Source: Sphaerochaeta sp032144095
GTDB lineage: Bacteria; Spirochaetota; Spirochaetia; Sphaerochaetales; Sphaerochaetaceae
Length of the DNA stretch: 64,000 nt
Assembly: GCF_032144095.1 (NCBI RefSeq)
Contig: NZ_JAVSNJ010000015.1
Location: 3,024 to 67,023 of the forward strand
Reading direction: 5' to 3'
The notes below the pieces were generated by a model. The model did not search any database and was not told the DNA's origin. It was given only the letters and a program-made list of their open reading frames with translations. The position numbers and the translations under genes were made by a program. Positions within the stretch are counted from its first letter, which is position 1, and the number at the start of each line of letters is the position of its first letter. This document shows positions 16,659 through 25,770 of the stretch, one piece after another.

Positions 16659-16667
16659 GAGGGGAGC

Positions 16668-17483
16668 ATGAAACAATCCAAGGTACAGAAAGGGCTCTTT
16701 CTTCTCATGCTGGCCCTCATCATCATCCCCATCCTCTTCCCGTTTGTCTGGATGCTGATGAGCTCGTTCAAGACACAGGTTGACATCATCTCCTGGCCTC
16801 CCAAATTTATCTTCACCCCGGTGATGCAGAACTACAACAGGGTATTCTTTGAACAGAACTTTTTGCGCTACATGAAGAATTCGGTCATCGTATCGGTGGT
16901 TAGCGTCATGCTTTCCCTGGTATTGGGCCTCCCTGCCGCCTATTCGATTGCACGGTACAAGCAGCAGAAGCTCTCGATGTTCATCCTCATAGCCCGTCTC
17001 ATGCCTGGCATCTCCTTCTTGATGCCCTGGTACATCGTCTTCTCACGGCTGCGTTTGATGGACTCCTATGTGGCGCTCATCCTCTCGCACATGCTCATCT
17101 GCCTTCCCTTGGTTGTCTGGGTTATGGCCCCCTATTTTGATTCTGTTCCTCGGGAACTTGAGGAGGCTGCCATGGTTGATGGCCTTACCCAACAGAGGGC
17201 ATTTACCAAGATACTGCTTCCCCTCTCAGGGCCGGGTGTCGTGACAGCCACTACGCTGAGCTTCATCTTCAGCTGGAACAACTTCATGTTCAGCCAGGTA
17301 TTGAGCCAGCAGAAGACCCGGACCCTCCCTATAGCCGTCTACAACTTCCTCTCCTATGTCGAGGTTGACTGGGGTGCGGTCATGGCCGCTGCGGTAACCA
17401 TCATGGCTCCGGCAATCCTCTTGACGATGTTCTTCCAGAAGTACGTGGTCAAGGGTCTTACCATGGGTGCAGTCAAAGGCTAG
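16668..17483 (+). CDS. ABC sugar transporter permease (MalG type)
   Basis: A 271-residue permease with six predicted helices. The EAA loop is LEEAAMVDGLTQQRAFTKIL, and the C-terminus QKYVVKGLTMGAVKG is typical of MalG-type subunits. GGAGGGGAGC precedes the ATG. An intrinsic terminator follows 22 bp after the stop, so this ends the three-gene transporter operon. The required ATPase is not encoded here. Confidence 0.94.
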   Translation: MKQSKVQKGLFLLMLALIIIPILFPFVWMLMSSFKTQVDIISWPPKFIFTPVMQNYNRVFFEQNFLRYMKNSVIVSVVSVMLSLVLGLPAAYSIARYKQQKLSMFILIARLMPGISFLMPWYIVFSRLRLMDSYVALILSHMLICLPLVVWVMAPYFDSVPRELEEAAMVDGLTQQRAFTKILLPLSGPGVVTATTLSFIFSWNNFMFSQVLSQQKTRTLPIAVYNFLSYVEVDWGAVMAAAVTIMAPAILLTMFFQKYVVKGLTMGAVKG

Positions 17484-17505
17484 CGGTAGGTTCCCTGTTT
17501 GGTAG

Positions 17506-17529
17506 GTCCTCCTTTGGGAGGACTTTTTT
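17506..17529 (+). terminator. Intrinsic terminator of the sugar ABC operon
   Basis: GTCCTCC (17506-17512) pairs with GGAGGAC (17517-17523) across TTTG and is followed directly by six T residues. Confidence 0.9.
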
Positions 17530-17612
17530 CTGTTCGCTGGCATGTGTTGAGAGAAAAGACCTGTTCCCTCTGCACCTGTTGCATGGTATATTCAAGGGCC
17601 AAGGAGCTAGCC

Positions 17613-17936
17613 ATGAAATTCCTCAAGAAAGATGATGTCGTATTCCAGGACTTGGGTCTGGGCGTGAGCCGAAAGATACTGGTACACAATGATGAGCTGA
17701 TGATGGTGGAGGTCCACTTTGAGAAAGGGGCCGTCGGTAGTGTCCATTCCCACCCCCATCAGCAGATGAGCTACATCCTCAGTGGCCTCTTTGCATTTGA
17801 GAATGACGGGGAGACACGGACCGTTGGGCAGGGCGACTCCCTCCTGTTCTCCAGCGGGGTAGAGCATGGGGTTGTCTGTCTGCAGGAAGGGACCGTCCTC
17901 GATATCTTTACCCCTACCCGAAAAGATTTCCTATAG
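17613..17936 (+). CDS. KdgF-like cupin protein
   Basis: A 107-residue single-domain cupin. The start MKFLKKDDVVFQDLGLGVSR and the metal-binding sequence VHSHPHQQMSYILSG, with the later GVEHGVVCL, resemble KdgF. Characterised KdgF proteins help convert 4,5-unsaturated uronates from pectin or alginate to linear keto acids. AAGGAG at 17601-17606 sets the start at ATG 17613; the longer frame to 17499 crosses the terminator. It follows the sugar ABC operon after a terminator and overlaps the 3' end of the response-regulator gene by 6 bp (convergent). Function in uronate use is inferred; small cupins also have other roles. Confidence 0.78.
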   Translation: MKFLKKDDVVFQDLGLGVSRKILVHNDELMMVEVHFEKGAVGSVHSHPHQQMSYILSGLFAFENDGETRTVGQGDSLLFSSGVEHGVVCLQEGTVLDIFTPTRKDFL

Positions 17937-19412
17937 GCCCTCGCCCTTCTCCTTGTAGCTGGAAGGGGAGACCCCGAAGTTCTGGCGGAAGACCCGGGAG
18001 AAGTAGTTTCCGTCGATGAAGCCTGTCAGCTCTGCCACCTCCTTGATCGTCAACTCGTTTGCGTCCAAGAGCTCCTTGGCCTTTTCCATCCGTATGCTGG
18101 TCAGGTACTCAAGGAAGGATGAGCCCAGGTAGGTCTTGCAGAGTTGGCTGAAATACTTGGTGTTCACGCCGATGATGGTTGCCACCTGCTCGACGGAAAG
18201 CTGTTCCTGGTAGTGAGTCCTCAGGTACTGGTCGACAAATGCGAAAGACCTTTTGTATCGGTCCTCTTTGTCCTGCAGGATTGCTGAGCAGGCGAGGTCA
18301 ATGAAATCCATGAGGTATATCTCCTGTTCCATGACGCTCTCTTTTCGCGGCTTGGGATAGTTCAACAGGCTGATCCTCTTGTTGAGCTCATAGGAAAAGA
18401 CCATGCACCGTTCATAGATGTCCTCTATGGCATCCTCTTCCCTCAGCTTGTTGGACTGTATGTTGTCGATGATCTCATGGGCAAGCATACGTGCCTGTTC
18501 CCGGTTCCCCTGCAGGGTGTGCTCCAGCATGCCTAGGCTTTTCTCCTGGAGCTTCACACTGTCCTTGGGTTCCAGCAAGGCATCGCTGAACCGCTGGAAC
18601 CGCATCTTGTGCCGATAGGCATAGGTATGGGCTATGGAGGCTGTGGATATGGATCGTGGAATCCCTGAAAACCCGGTGAAGAGGACCCCCGAGCCTATGT
18701 ACATTCTGCTCTCTCCCTGATGGCCGGCCAGCTGCTCGATGACCTTTGCCCCCTGGGCTGTGAATATCAGCACCGTGATCCGGTCGATCGAGGCAAAGTA
18801 ACAGATCTGCAATCTGGGATAGAGGCGGCTTTGCTGGAAGAGCGAACGGAGGTTGTCCTCGCTCATCCCGCTGATCACCAAGGCAAAGCCCTCTTCTGTC
18901 CTGATGTCCTGCATCAGGAAGTAGGAGCGCATGGCCTCCTCTGAAAGCCTGTTGAACTTCAGGGCAGCGAAGAACTCCCTGCTGAAGAGGTTGAGGACCT
19001 CACGGATCTCCCCTGCCTGCTGTGTTTCCGAGAGCTTGATCTCGTCGAGGTGGGCGATCAGCTGGTCCAGAAGGTCGTAGACATCCTTGCGTTGGACAGG
19101 CTTTACCAGGTACTCACTGGCCCCGAGGCGTATGGCCTGCTGTGCAAGCTCAAAGGTGCTCCATGCGGTCAGGAATACTATCTGGCAGTCACTGTTGAGC
19201 TCCTTGATCTGCTTGGCGGCCTCGATGCCGTCAAGGCCGGGCATCCGGATGTCCAGGAAGGCAATCTCAGGATTGTACTGCCTGGCCAGCTCCACTGCCT
19301 CGTTACCGTTTTTGGCCTTGATACAGCGCAAGGGAAGGTGGGCCCGCTCAACCAGCAGCTCAATCGCATCACACTCAAGATGTTCGTCATCTGCTATCAG
19401 TAGCGTGTACAC
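17931..19412 (-). CDS. AraC-type response regulator (YesN family)
   Basis: A 493-residue response regulator. The receiver domain (residues 1-120) has the acidic pair Asp8/Asp9, the phosphoacceptor Asp54 (AFLDIRMPG) and the Lys of YLVKPVQRKD. A middle region of about 250 residues has no clear motif. The C-terminal AraC domain (about residues 390-490) has two helix-turn-helices: LSVEQVATIIGVNTKYFSQL and IKEVAELTGFIDGNYFSRVF. The start is GTG 19412 after AGGAGG. It overlaps the sensor-kinase gene by 26 bp. YesN-type regulators usually control nearby carbohydrate transport genes; both neighbouring transport operons are candidates, the divergent TRAP at 21138 being closer. Confidence 0.94.
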   Translation of the reverse strand: MYTLLIADDEHLECDAIELLVERAHLPLRCIKAKNGNEAVELARQYNPEIAFLDIRMPGLDGIEAAKQIKELNSDCQIVFLTAWSTFELAQQAIRLGASEYLVKPVQRKDVYDLLDQLIAHLDEIKLSETQQAGEIREVLNLFSREFFAALKFNRLSEEAMRSYFLMQDIRTEEGFALVISGMSEDNLRSLFQQSRLYPRLQICYFASIDRITVLIFTAQGAKVIEQLAGHQGESRMYIGSGVLFTGFSGIPRSISTASIAHTYAYRHKMRFQRFSDALLEPKDSVKLQEKSLGMLEHTLQGNREQARMLAHEIIDNIQSNKLREEDAIEDIYERCMVFSYELNKRISLLNYPKPRKESVMEQEIYLMDFIDLACSAILQDKEDRYKRSFAFVDQYLRTHYQEQLSVEQVATIIGVNTKYFSQLCKTYLGSSFLEYLTSIRMEKAKELLDANELTIKEVAELTGFIDGNYFSRVFRQNFGVSPSSYKEKGEGL

Positions 19413-20913
19413 GGCTTTTTCCTCCTGTCTTTAAGGGTAGGGTGATGGTGACCTTTGTCCCTCCCTCCTCGCTGACCTTCGATAGGACAAGGTTTGCCTT
19501 CCCCTTGTAGTATAGCTTCAACCTGTCACTGATATTCTTTACCCCAATGTGCTGTTTCCCGTCAGCGTGGACCAGGGAGAGCCTGGAGGCATCGATGCCG
19601 ACCCCTGTGTCGATGATCTGGATGATCAGGCGCTTTCCCTCCTGATGGAGGGTAACATCGACCTTTCCACCCTCGACCTTAGGCTCCAGGCCGTGGATCA
19701 TGGAATTCTCCACAAAGGGCTGGATGATGAGGGGGGGGATCCTCACATCCTGGAACTCTTGCGGGCAGTCGATCGAAAACTCCAGGCGATCGGCAAACCT
19801 GACCTGTTGGATGGTCAGGTACTCTTTGACAAATGCCAGTTCCTCCCTGATGGTGACATCGTCATGATACTCCAGGGTATAGCGGAAGATTGACGCAAGG
19901 CTATCGATGAGGTCGACCGTTGCGTTTGCCTCCTCAAAGAGGGCAGTCCTGCTGATGATGTTGAGGGTGTTGAAGAGAAAGTGTGGGTTTATCTGGGCCT
20001 GCAGTGCCTTGTAGCGGGCCTTCTCCAGCTCCCGGGTGGTACGCATCTGTTCCAGTTCCTGGGAGTGGATCTGTTTTTCCAGCTTGGCATTCTCTGCGAT
20101 CATCTCCAGCCGCTCCCGGAGGCTCTGTCTCATCTGGTTGAGGTTCTGTTCCAGGAAAATGAGTTCCTCCGGGCCCTCCAGGGGGATGGGTTCCCCTTCG
20201 AAGTTCCCGAGGGATATCTGCTCGGCTGTCTCTACCATCTTGTTTACCGGCCTTACCAGACGCATGGTCATCTTGTAGACAACAATGGTATACGAGAAGG
20301 CTATGATGATGAAAAGCAGGATGGCAAATGTCCTGTAGTTCTCGATTCGTTGCTGGACCTCCTTCATCCAGGATGCATCGTCCTGGATGGTGACAGAGAG
20401 GTATCGGTTGAAGGTATAGTCCTGCAGGTAGGTATAGACCTTGTCCCCAGTATAGTAGATGTTGTAGTACTCCTGGCTCTGGGTTCCAGGGTCAAGCTGT
20501 TCCATCTTTACGATGGTTTCCTTGATGAACTGCAGGCCGTTGAAGATTCCTGTATAGATGAAGTACCGTTGTGCATTCTCTTCATACCCCGCCTTTAGCC
20601 GCTGAAGGGATATCTGTACCTCCCTGTCCAAAATCCAGAAATCCACAAGAGCTTCCTCATGGTTCTTGTCATTGGGAAGCTCTCCATACTGCTTGTAGAG
20701 CTGACGGCTTTCGACCAGTTGCCTGGTAAGGGTGTTCAGTGCCTGGTAGGTGTTGTTCCTGCTCTGTATCTCCCCAAGCAGGGAGAAGACAACCCCAAAG
20801 AGGATGATCACCAAGGCAAGGATAATGCACAGCATGACTATGTTGTAGGAGAGCAACCAGCTTCGGAGGGTGCCTGGTTTGCTTGGGGTGGTTGGTGTTT
20901 GTGTCATTTCCAT
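19387..20913 (-). CDS. Sensor histidine kinase (YesM/LytS-like)
   Basis: A 508-residue membrane sensor. One transmembrane segment lies near residues 17-45 and a second near 195-215, enclosing an extracytoplasmic sensing domain of about 150 residues. A HAMP linker (YKMTMRLVRPVNKMVETAEQ) and coiled coil follow. The His_kinase domain has the phosphoacceptor His in QAQINPHFLFNTLNIISRTA, and the ATP-binding N box and G box in IIQPFVENSMIHG and IDTGVGI...IGVKNISDRL. The ribosome site is weak. The gene is transcribed first in the operon and passes phosphate to the regulator whose gene overlaps its end. The ligand is unknown. Confidence 0.94.
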   Translation of the reverse strand: MEMTQTPTTPSKPGTLRSWLLSYNIVMLCIILALVIILFGVVFSLLGEIQSRNNTYQALNTLTRQLVESRQLYKQYGELPNDKNHEEALVDFWILDREVQISLQRLKAGYEENAQRYFIYTGIFNGLQFIKETIVKMEQLDPGTQSQEYYNIYYTGDKVYTYLQDYTFNRYLSVTIQDDASWMKEVQQRIENYRTFAILLFIIIAFSYTIVVYKMTMRLVRPVNKMVETAEQISLGNFEGEPIPLEGPEELIFLEQNLNQMRQSLRERLEMIAENAKLEKQIHSQELEQMRTTRELEKARYKALQAQINPHFLFNTLNIISRTALFEEANATVDLIDSLASIFRYTLEYHDDVTIREELAFVKEYLTIQQVRFADRLEFSIDCPQEFQDVRIPPLIIQPFVENSMIHGLEPKVEGGKVDVTLHQEGKRLIIQIIDTGVGIDASRLSLVHADGKQHIGVKNISDRLKLYYKGKANLVLSKVSEEGGTKVTITLPLKTGGKSRVHATDSR

Positions 20914-21137
20914 CAGGTAGGTAGTATACCATGCGTTGTTGGGTTTACGCAGTAAGGAAGAGCTGAAACTTATAGGCCACTTCCAAGGGAATTAGGCCCT
21001 AGATTGCAAAAAAAATGAGCTTGGGTAGTACGAAAGGAAAAAAATGCACGGTTTTTCCTATTTTTTCCGGCTTTTTTCCTGCATGGAGTTGGGTCATACT
21101 GAATCCAGTAATAATTAGTTCCTTAAGGAGGGACCGT
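20914..21137. promoter_or_regulatory. Divergent control region between the two-component operon and TRAP operon 2
   Basis: A 224-bp gap. The TRAP side has TTGGGT near 21089 and an A+T-rich -10-like TAATTA about 17 bp later, which is weak support. No clear palindrome was found. Confidence 0.35.
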
Positions 21138-22139
21138 ATGAAAAAAGTTCTATTGTCCGTATTGTTGGTTGCCCTGTTGCTTACTCCAATGTTTGCACAA
21201 GGCGAGAAAGAGGGTGCTGCAGCAGCTCCCAAGCAGATCGTCCTTCGCCTTGCAGACAACCAGCCACTTGGCTACCCCACTATTGTCGGTGATGAAGAGT
21301 TTGCTCGCCTGGTAGGTGAGTACTCCAATGGCCGCATCAAAGTTGAAGTCTATCCTCAGGCTCAGCTTGCTGACGAGAAGAGTGCAATCGAGCAGGTACA
21401 GTTTGGTGGAATCGATTTCACCCGTGTATCCATCTCCCCCTTGGCCTCCTTCCAGCCCCTGCTGAACGCACTGCAGATGCCTTACCTCTATAGGGACTCC
21501 GCCCATATGTGGAGCGTCCTCAATGGTGAGATCGGCCAGTACTTCCTCGATTCCATGACTGAGAAGGGTTTTGTTGGTCTTGTATACTACGACAGTGGTG
21601 CACGTTCTTTCTACAATACCAAGAAGCCAATCTACACAGTAGCTGACATGAAGGGCATGAAGATTCGTGTTCAGGAATCAGCCCTGATGATGGGTCTTGT
21701 ACAGGCTCTCGGTGCTGTTCCTACCCCCATGGCCTATGGTGATGTCTATAGCGCACTGCAGACCGGCGTCATCGACGGTGCTGAGAACAACTGGCCTTCC
21801 TATGACTCTTCCTCACACTACGAAGTTGCCAAGTTCCTCTCCATCGACGAGCACACCCGTGTCCCTGAGATGATCATTGCTTCGAAGATCACCATGGACA
21901 AGCTCTCTGCAGCTGACCAGGCCCTCATCAAGAAGGCTGCCAAGGAGTCACAGGCTGTACAGGTCAAGGCTTGGGCAGACTATGAGAAGAAGTCAGAGGC
22001 TAAGGTACGCGCAGCTGGTAGCAAGATCAACAGCATCTCCAACCAGGCTGAGTTTGCCGCCGCCATGGCACCCCTCTATGAGAGCCAGCTCAATGCTGCT
22101 CAGAGAGAGTGGGTTGCAAAGATCAAGGCTGTCAAATAA
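21138..22139 (+). CDS. TRAP transporter solute-binding protein (DctP family), second system
   Basis: A 333-residue periplasmic binding protein. ATG 21138 is set by AAGGAGG six bases before it; the frame open to 21015 has no ribosome site. The signal peptide ends at TPMFAQGEKE. Landmarks are FARLVGEYSNGRIKVEVYPQ, AQLADEKSAIEQVQFG, the substrate-binding VADMKGMKIRVQESALMMGL and GAVPTPMAYGDVYSALQTGV, then IDGAENNWPSYDSSSHYEVA. It is only moderately similar to the DctP at 6267 and has the G+C-richer codon use of the rest of the window. It is followed by a strong hairpin and then dctQM. Ligand: probably a C4 or sugar-type acid (inference). Confidence 0.93.
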   Translation: MKKVLLSVLLVALLLTPMFAQGEKEGAAAAPKQIVLRLADNQPLGYPTIVGDEEFARLVGEYSNGRIKVEVYPQAQLADEKSAIEQVQFGGIDFTRVSISPLASFQPLLNALQMPYLYRDSAHMWSVLNGEIGQYFLDSMTEKGFVGLVYYDSGARSFYNTKKPIYTVADMKGMKIRVQESALMMGLVQALGAVPTPMAYGDVYSALQTGVIDGAENNWPSYDSSSHYEVAKFLSIDEHTRVPEMIIASKITMDKLSAADQALIKKAAKESQAVQVKAWADYEKKSEAKVRAAGSKINSISNQAEFAAAMAPLYESQLNAAQREWVAKIKAVK

Positions 22140-22198
22140 GCAGCTGGATCCCTTTGCTCAGGCTACGGCAGTAGTGTAGCCAACCCGTTCGGATCTAC

Positions 22199-22231
22199 AT
22201 GGTGTGGGGTTTCTTTGAGACCCCGCGCCAT
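22199..22231 (+). terminator. Stem-loop after dctP of TRAP system 2
   Basis: Fifteen base pairs (22199-22213 with 22217-22231), including three G-U pairs in the RNA, close a 3-nt TTT loop. No T run follows, so it is probably an intra-operon stabiliser or attenuator. Confidence 0.7.
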
Positions 22232-22263
22232 TCTCATGTATTCTACCTTATGTGGAGGTTCCC

Positions 22264-22755
22264 ATGGAGCAACTGAAGAAATTACTTGACTCCTTTTTTG
22301 TGTGGGTTCTCAAGCTGGCCATGGTGTTGCTGGTTGCGATGGTTGTCCTCGTATTCCTCAACGTCGTACTGCGCTACGGATTCAGTTCCGGTGTGTATTG
22401 GTCAGAGGAGATCTCTCTCGTCATCGTCATCTGGTTCACATTCATCTCCATGGCCCTGGGAGTCAAGGAGAGTCTTCACATCAATGTCGACATCTTGCCG
22501 AAGAAGCTGCCCAAGGCCTTTTTCACGACCCTTGAATGCCTGAGGGATGCCCTCATAGTCCTCATTGGTGGCATCATGGTCTTCTATGGCTGGAAGCTCA
22601 CCCTCAACGGTGCCAAGTCCTTCCTGCCTGCCACCCATATCCCCAATTCCATCAACTACCTGGTCCTGCCGGTCTCAGGGGTCTTCATCATCCTCTATGC
22701 CTCCATCCATCTGTACGAGGACATACTGAAATTCAAGGGAGGAAACGCCAAATGA
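22264..22755 (+). CDS. TRAP transporter small permease (DctQ family), second system
   Basis: A 163-residue membrane protein with four helices. ATG 22264 lies after GGAGG; the in-frame GTG at 22252 overlaps that site and is rejected. The DctQ signature YWSEEISLVIVIWFTFISMA and VKESLHINVDILPKKLPK are present, and SINYLVLPVSGVFIILYASI forms the last helix. Its TGA overlaps the ATG of dctM (ATGA), so the two subunits are translationally coupled. Confidence 0.93.
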   Translation: MEQLKKLLDSFFVWVLKLAMVLLVAMVVLVFLNVVLRYGFSSGVYWSEEISLVIVIWFTFISMALGVKESLHINVDILPKKLPKAFFTTLECLRDALIVLIGGIMVFYGWKLTLNGAKSFLPATHIPNSINYLVLPVSGVFIILYASIHLYEDILKFKGGNAK

Positions 22756-24047
22756 ATGCAGGCATGGGTTCCTTTATCCTTATAGGCTCGTTTGTCTTCT
22801 TGTTGGTGATGAAGTTCCCCATCACCTTCTCGTTGTTCCTCTCCTCCATCTTCGCTGCCATGTTCCTGCACATCCCGTTGATGTCGATCGTGCAGCGCCT
22901 GGTCAGTGGGGTCAACTCCTTCTCGCTCCTGGCCATCCCGTTCTTCATCCTCTCCGGTGAGATCATGAGCCAGGGCGGCATCTCCCGCAGGCTGGTCGGC
23001 TTTGCCAACGCCCTAGTCGGGCGTGTTCGAGGCGGCCTAGCCCAGGTGAACATCCTTGCCTCCATGTTCTTCGGCGGCATCTCCGGCTCCGCAGTTGCAG
23101 ACGTCTCCTCCATCGGCGCGATGCTCATCCCCATGATGGTCGAGGACGGCTATGACGCCGACTTTTCCGTGGCCGTCACGGTCACCAGTGCCTGCGAGGG
23201 TATCCTCATCCCTCCCAGCCACAACATGATCATCTTCGCCATGGCAGCAGGTGGCGGTGTCTCCGTAGGCAAGCTCTTCCTCGGTGGCCTCATCCCCGGC
23301 ATCGGCCTAGGCCTCTTGCTGATGATCCCCACAGCCATCATCGCCTACAAGCGCAACTACCCCAAGCAGGCAGGATTCGGCTGGAGAAAGACCCTCAAGC
23401 TTGCGCGTGATGCCTTCTTCGGGCTCTTCACCATCCTCATCATCATGGGTGGTGTCATCTCGGGCGTCTTCACCGCAACCGAGTCTGCGGCTGTCGCCGT
23501 TGTCTACTCGTTCATCATCACCTTCTTCGTCTACCGCGAGATACCGGTGAAGCAGATGGGATCGATCCTGCGCAACTCCCTGAAGACCCTTGCCATGGTC
23601 ATGAGCCTCATCGCCGCGGCCAGCTCCTTCGGCTACCTGATGGCCTTCCTGCGCATCCCGCAGGCGGTTACCAGCGGCCTGCTGTCCATCACCGACAACA
23701 AGATCCTGTTGGTCCTTCTGATCAATGTCATGCTGTTGGCCCTTGGATGCATCATGGATATGGCACCGCTGATCATCATCACCACCCCGATCCTCTTCCC
23801 TGTCATGGTTGGCTACCTGGGCATGGACCCGATCCAGTTCGGCATCATGCTGATCCTGAACCTGGCGATCGGGCTCACCACCCCACCGGTAGGGTCGGCC
23901 CTCTTTGTCGGCTGTTCCATCGGCAAGATCTCCATCGAGAAGGCGACGAAGGCTGTCCTTCCGTTCTGGGTCATGATGCTGGTGACCTTGATGCTGGTAT
24001 CCTTCTGGTCCCCGATGACGATGTTCCTCCCTTCCTTCATGGGCTAA
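22752..24047 (+). CDS. TRAP transporter large permease (DctM family), second system
   Basis: A 431-residue multi-helix transport subunit. It begins at MNAGMGSFILIGSFVFLLVM; the open frame further upstream is dctQ read in another phase. The family segments VSGVNSFSLLAIPFFILSGE, FFGGISGSAVADVSSIGAML, FTATESAAVAVVYSFIITFF and FGIMLILNLAIGLTTPPVGS are complete. It starts inside the dctQ stop codon. A terminator follows at 24073-24103, ending the three-gene dctPQM operon. Confidence 0.95.
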   Translation: MNAGMGSFILIGSFVFLLVMKFPITFSLFLSSIFAAMFLHIPLMSIVQRLVSGVNSFSLLAIPFFILSGEIMSQGGISRRLVGFANALVGRVRGGLAQVNILASMFFGGISGSAVADVSSIGAMLIPMMVEDGYDADFSVAVTVTSACEGILIPPSHNMIIFAMAAGGGVSVGKLFLGGLIPGIGLGLLLMIPTAIIAYKRNYPKQAGFGWRKTLKLARDAFFGLFTILIIMGGVISGVFTATESAAVAVVYSFIITFFVYREIPVKQMGSILRNSLKTLAMVMSLIAAASSFGYLMAFLRIPQAVTSGLLSITDNKILLVLLINVMLLALGCIMDMAPLIIITTPILFPVMVGYLGMDPIQFGIMLILNLAIGLTTPPVGSALFVGCSIGKISIEKATKAVLPFWVMMLVTLMLVSFWSPMTMFLPSFMG

Positions 24048-24072
24048 GGAAAACAGGTCACTCTCTCTACCA

Positions 24073-24103
24073 AAGGGCTGCTTCTTACAAAGAGGCAGCC
24101 CTT
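24073..24103 (+). terminator. Hairpin terminator after TRAP operon 2
   Basis: A 13-bp stem (AAGGGCTGCTTCT, 24073-24085, with 24091-24103) with loop TACAA, followed by a mixed ATTCCTT tail. Confidence 0.75.
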
Positions 24104-24165
24104 ATTCCTTGCATCTGCCTAGGCTTGAATATATACTTACATGAGAATACTTTGAAGGAGTCCCT

Positions 24166-25335
24166 ATGCAATTTACCTATCATATCCCTACAAGGATAGT
24201 ATTTGGAAAAGGTTCCCTTGGACGTTTACACACTGAAAAGTTACCGGGCAAACGCGCCCTCATTGTCATATCTTCCGGAAAATCCACCAGGGCCAACGGC
24301 TACCTAGCGCAGCTGGAAACCGAGCTTGAACAAGCTGGGGTTAGCTCAGTTGTCTTTGACAAAATCCTGCCCAACCCGGTCAGGGGCCATGTAATGGAGG
24401 GCGCCCTGCTTTGCAGGAGGGAGCGGTGTGACTTTGTCATAGGTCTTGGAGGTGGCAGTACCATCGACTCGGCCAAGGGCATCGCTATCATGGCGACCAA
24501 TGAGGGAGACCTTTGGGATTATATTGGTGGAGGAAGCGGAGAAGGCAAACCCATACCTGTCTGGCCTCTTCCCATTGTTGCCATCACCACCACCGCAGGT
24601 ACTGGAACCGAAGCGGACCCCTGGCTGGTCATAACAAAAGAGGAGACCAACGAGAAGATAGGGATGGGCTATGAAGGAACATTCCCTGTCCTAAGCATTG
24701 TCGACCCCCTGCTTACTGTCAGCATCCCTGCATCCCTTACTGCCTACCAGGGCTTTGATGCCCTGTTCCATAGCACCGAGGGGTATATCAACAAGATTGC
24801 GAATACGCTCAGCGACCTCTACAGCCTTGAGGCCATACGGCTCATTGCAAAGAGCCTGGCCCATGCGGTCAAGGATGGGGCCAACCTGCAGGCTCGTGAG
24901 GATGTCTCCCTGGCCAATACCCTTGCCGGTATGGTGGAGTCGACCTCGGGTTGCATCTCTGAGCACTCGCTGGAACATGCCTTGAGTGCCTATTATCCCG
25001 CTCTTCCCCACGGCGCTGGCCTGATCATGATAAGCATTGCGTACTATACCCATCTTGCCCATGCCCATGCCTGTGACGAGAGGATGGTGGCCATGGCAAA
25101 GGCGATGGGAAACCAGGATGCCACGAGGGCAATGGATTTTGTGCATGCCCTCCATGACTTGCAAAAGGCGTGTGGAGTGGACAAGCTGAAGATGTCGGAC
25201 TATGGGATCCAGAAGGAAGACCTGCCCAAGATGGTAGAGAATGCACGACAGAATATGGCAGGGCTCTTTGAGGTCGACCCAGTGGTACTCAGCGATGAGG
25301 ATTGTCTGGCCATCTACAAGAATTCCTACCGATAG
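24166..25335 (+). CDS. Iron-containing alcohol dehydrogenase
   Basis: A 389-residue group III (Fe) alcohol dehydrogenase. The N-terminal NAD(P) domain has FVIGLGGGSTIDSAKGIAIM and the PIVAITTTAGTGTEADPWLV loop, whose Asp is a metal ligand. The His metal ligands lie in YQGFDALFHSTEGY and SEHSLEHALSAYYPALPHGA. AAGGAG precedes the ATG. It follows the TRAP operon after a terminator and is therefore a separate unit, probably with the small gene at 25355. It would reduce an aldehyde formed in fermentation or a sugar-acid pathway. Butanol-dehydrogenase-like proteins share these motifs, so the substrate is open. Confidence 0.93.
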   Translation: MQFTYHIPTRIVFGKGSLGRLHTEKLPGKRALIVISSGKSTRANGYLAQLETELEQAGVSSVVFDKILPNPVRGHVMEGALLCRRERCDFVIGLGGGSTIDSAKGIAIMATNEGDLWDYIGGGSGEGKPIPVWPLPIVAITTTAGTGTEADPWLVITKEETNEKIGMGYEGTFPVLSIVDPLLTVSIPASLTAYQGFDALFHSTEGYINKIANTLSDLYSLEAIRLIAKSLAHAVKDGANLQAREDVSLANTLAGMVESTSGCISEHSLEHALSAYYPALPHGAGLIMISIAYYTHLAHAHACDERMVAMAKAMGNQDATRAMDFVHALHDLQKACGVDKLKMSDYGIQKEDLPKMVENARQNMAGLFEVDPVVLSDEDCLAIYKNSYR

Positions 25336-25354
25336 ATCGAACAGTAGATATGAG

Positions 25355-25726
25355 ATGCTGAATGAAGAGTTGCTGAAAGCCTGGGAGCAACGGGATGGGG
25401 CCATTGTGCTTACTACCGTTGACAATGGAGGGATGCCAAACAGCATCTATGTCACCTGTATCGGTCTCAGCGACGACAAGCGCATTGTCATCGCCGACAA
25501 CTACTTTTCGAAGACCAAGCAGAATATTGCGCTCGGGGGCAAGGCTGCGGTCCTCTTCATTACCAAGGAGGGTACGTCCTATCAGGTAAAAGGGGATGTG
25601 GAGTACCATAGCTCCGGGCCGATTTTTACCTGGATGAAAGGTTGGAACCCAACCAAGCATCCTGGCCATGGGGCTTTTGTACTCAATGCCACAGAGGCAT
25701 ATAGCGGCAAGAATAGGCTGATGTAG
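25355..25726 (+). CDS. PNPOx-like flavin-binding split-barrel protein
   Basis: A 123-residue protein of the pyridoxamine-phosphate-oxidase-like fold. LKAWEQRDGAIVLTTVDNGG, NSIYVTCIGLSDDKRIVIAD and NIALGGKAAVLFI are the usual strands. Such proteins bind FMN or F420 and often have general redox roles. The start is taken at ATG 25355, 19 bp after the alcohol dehydrogenase stop, because longer in-frame extension lies inside that gene. The ribosome site is poor, so coupling to the upstream gene is likely. Confidence 0.75.
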   Translation: MLNEELLKAWEQRDGAIVLTTVDNGGMPNSIYVTCIGLSDDKRIVIADNYFSKTKQNIALGGKAAVLFITKEGTSYQVKGDVEYHSSGPIFTWMKGWNPTKHPGHGAFVLNATEAYSGKNRLM

Positions 25727-25770
25727 AGAGAAGGGGAGGAGTATTTCTCTCCTCCCTCATCACTCTCTGT

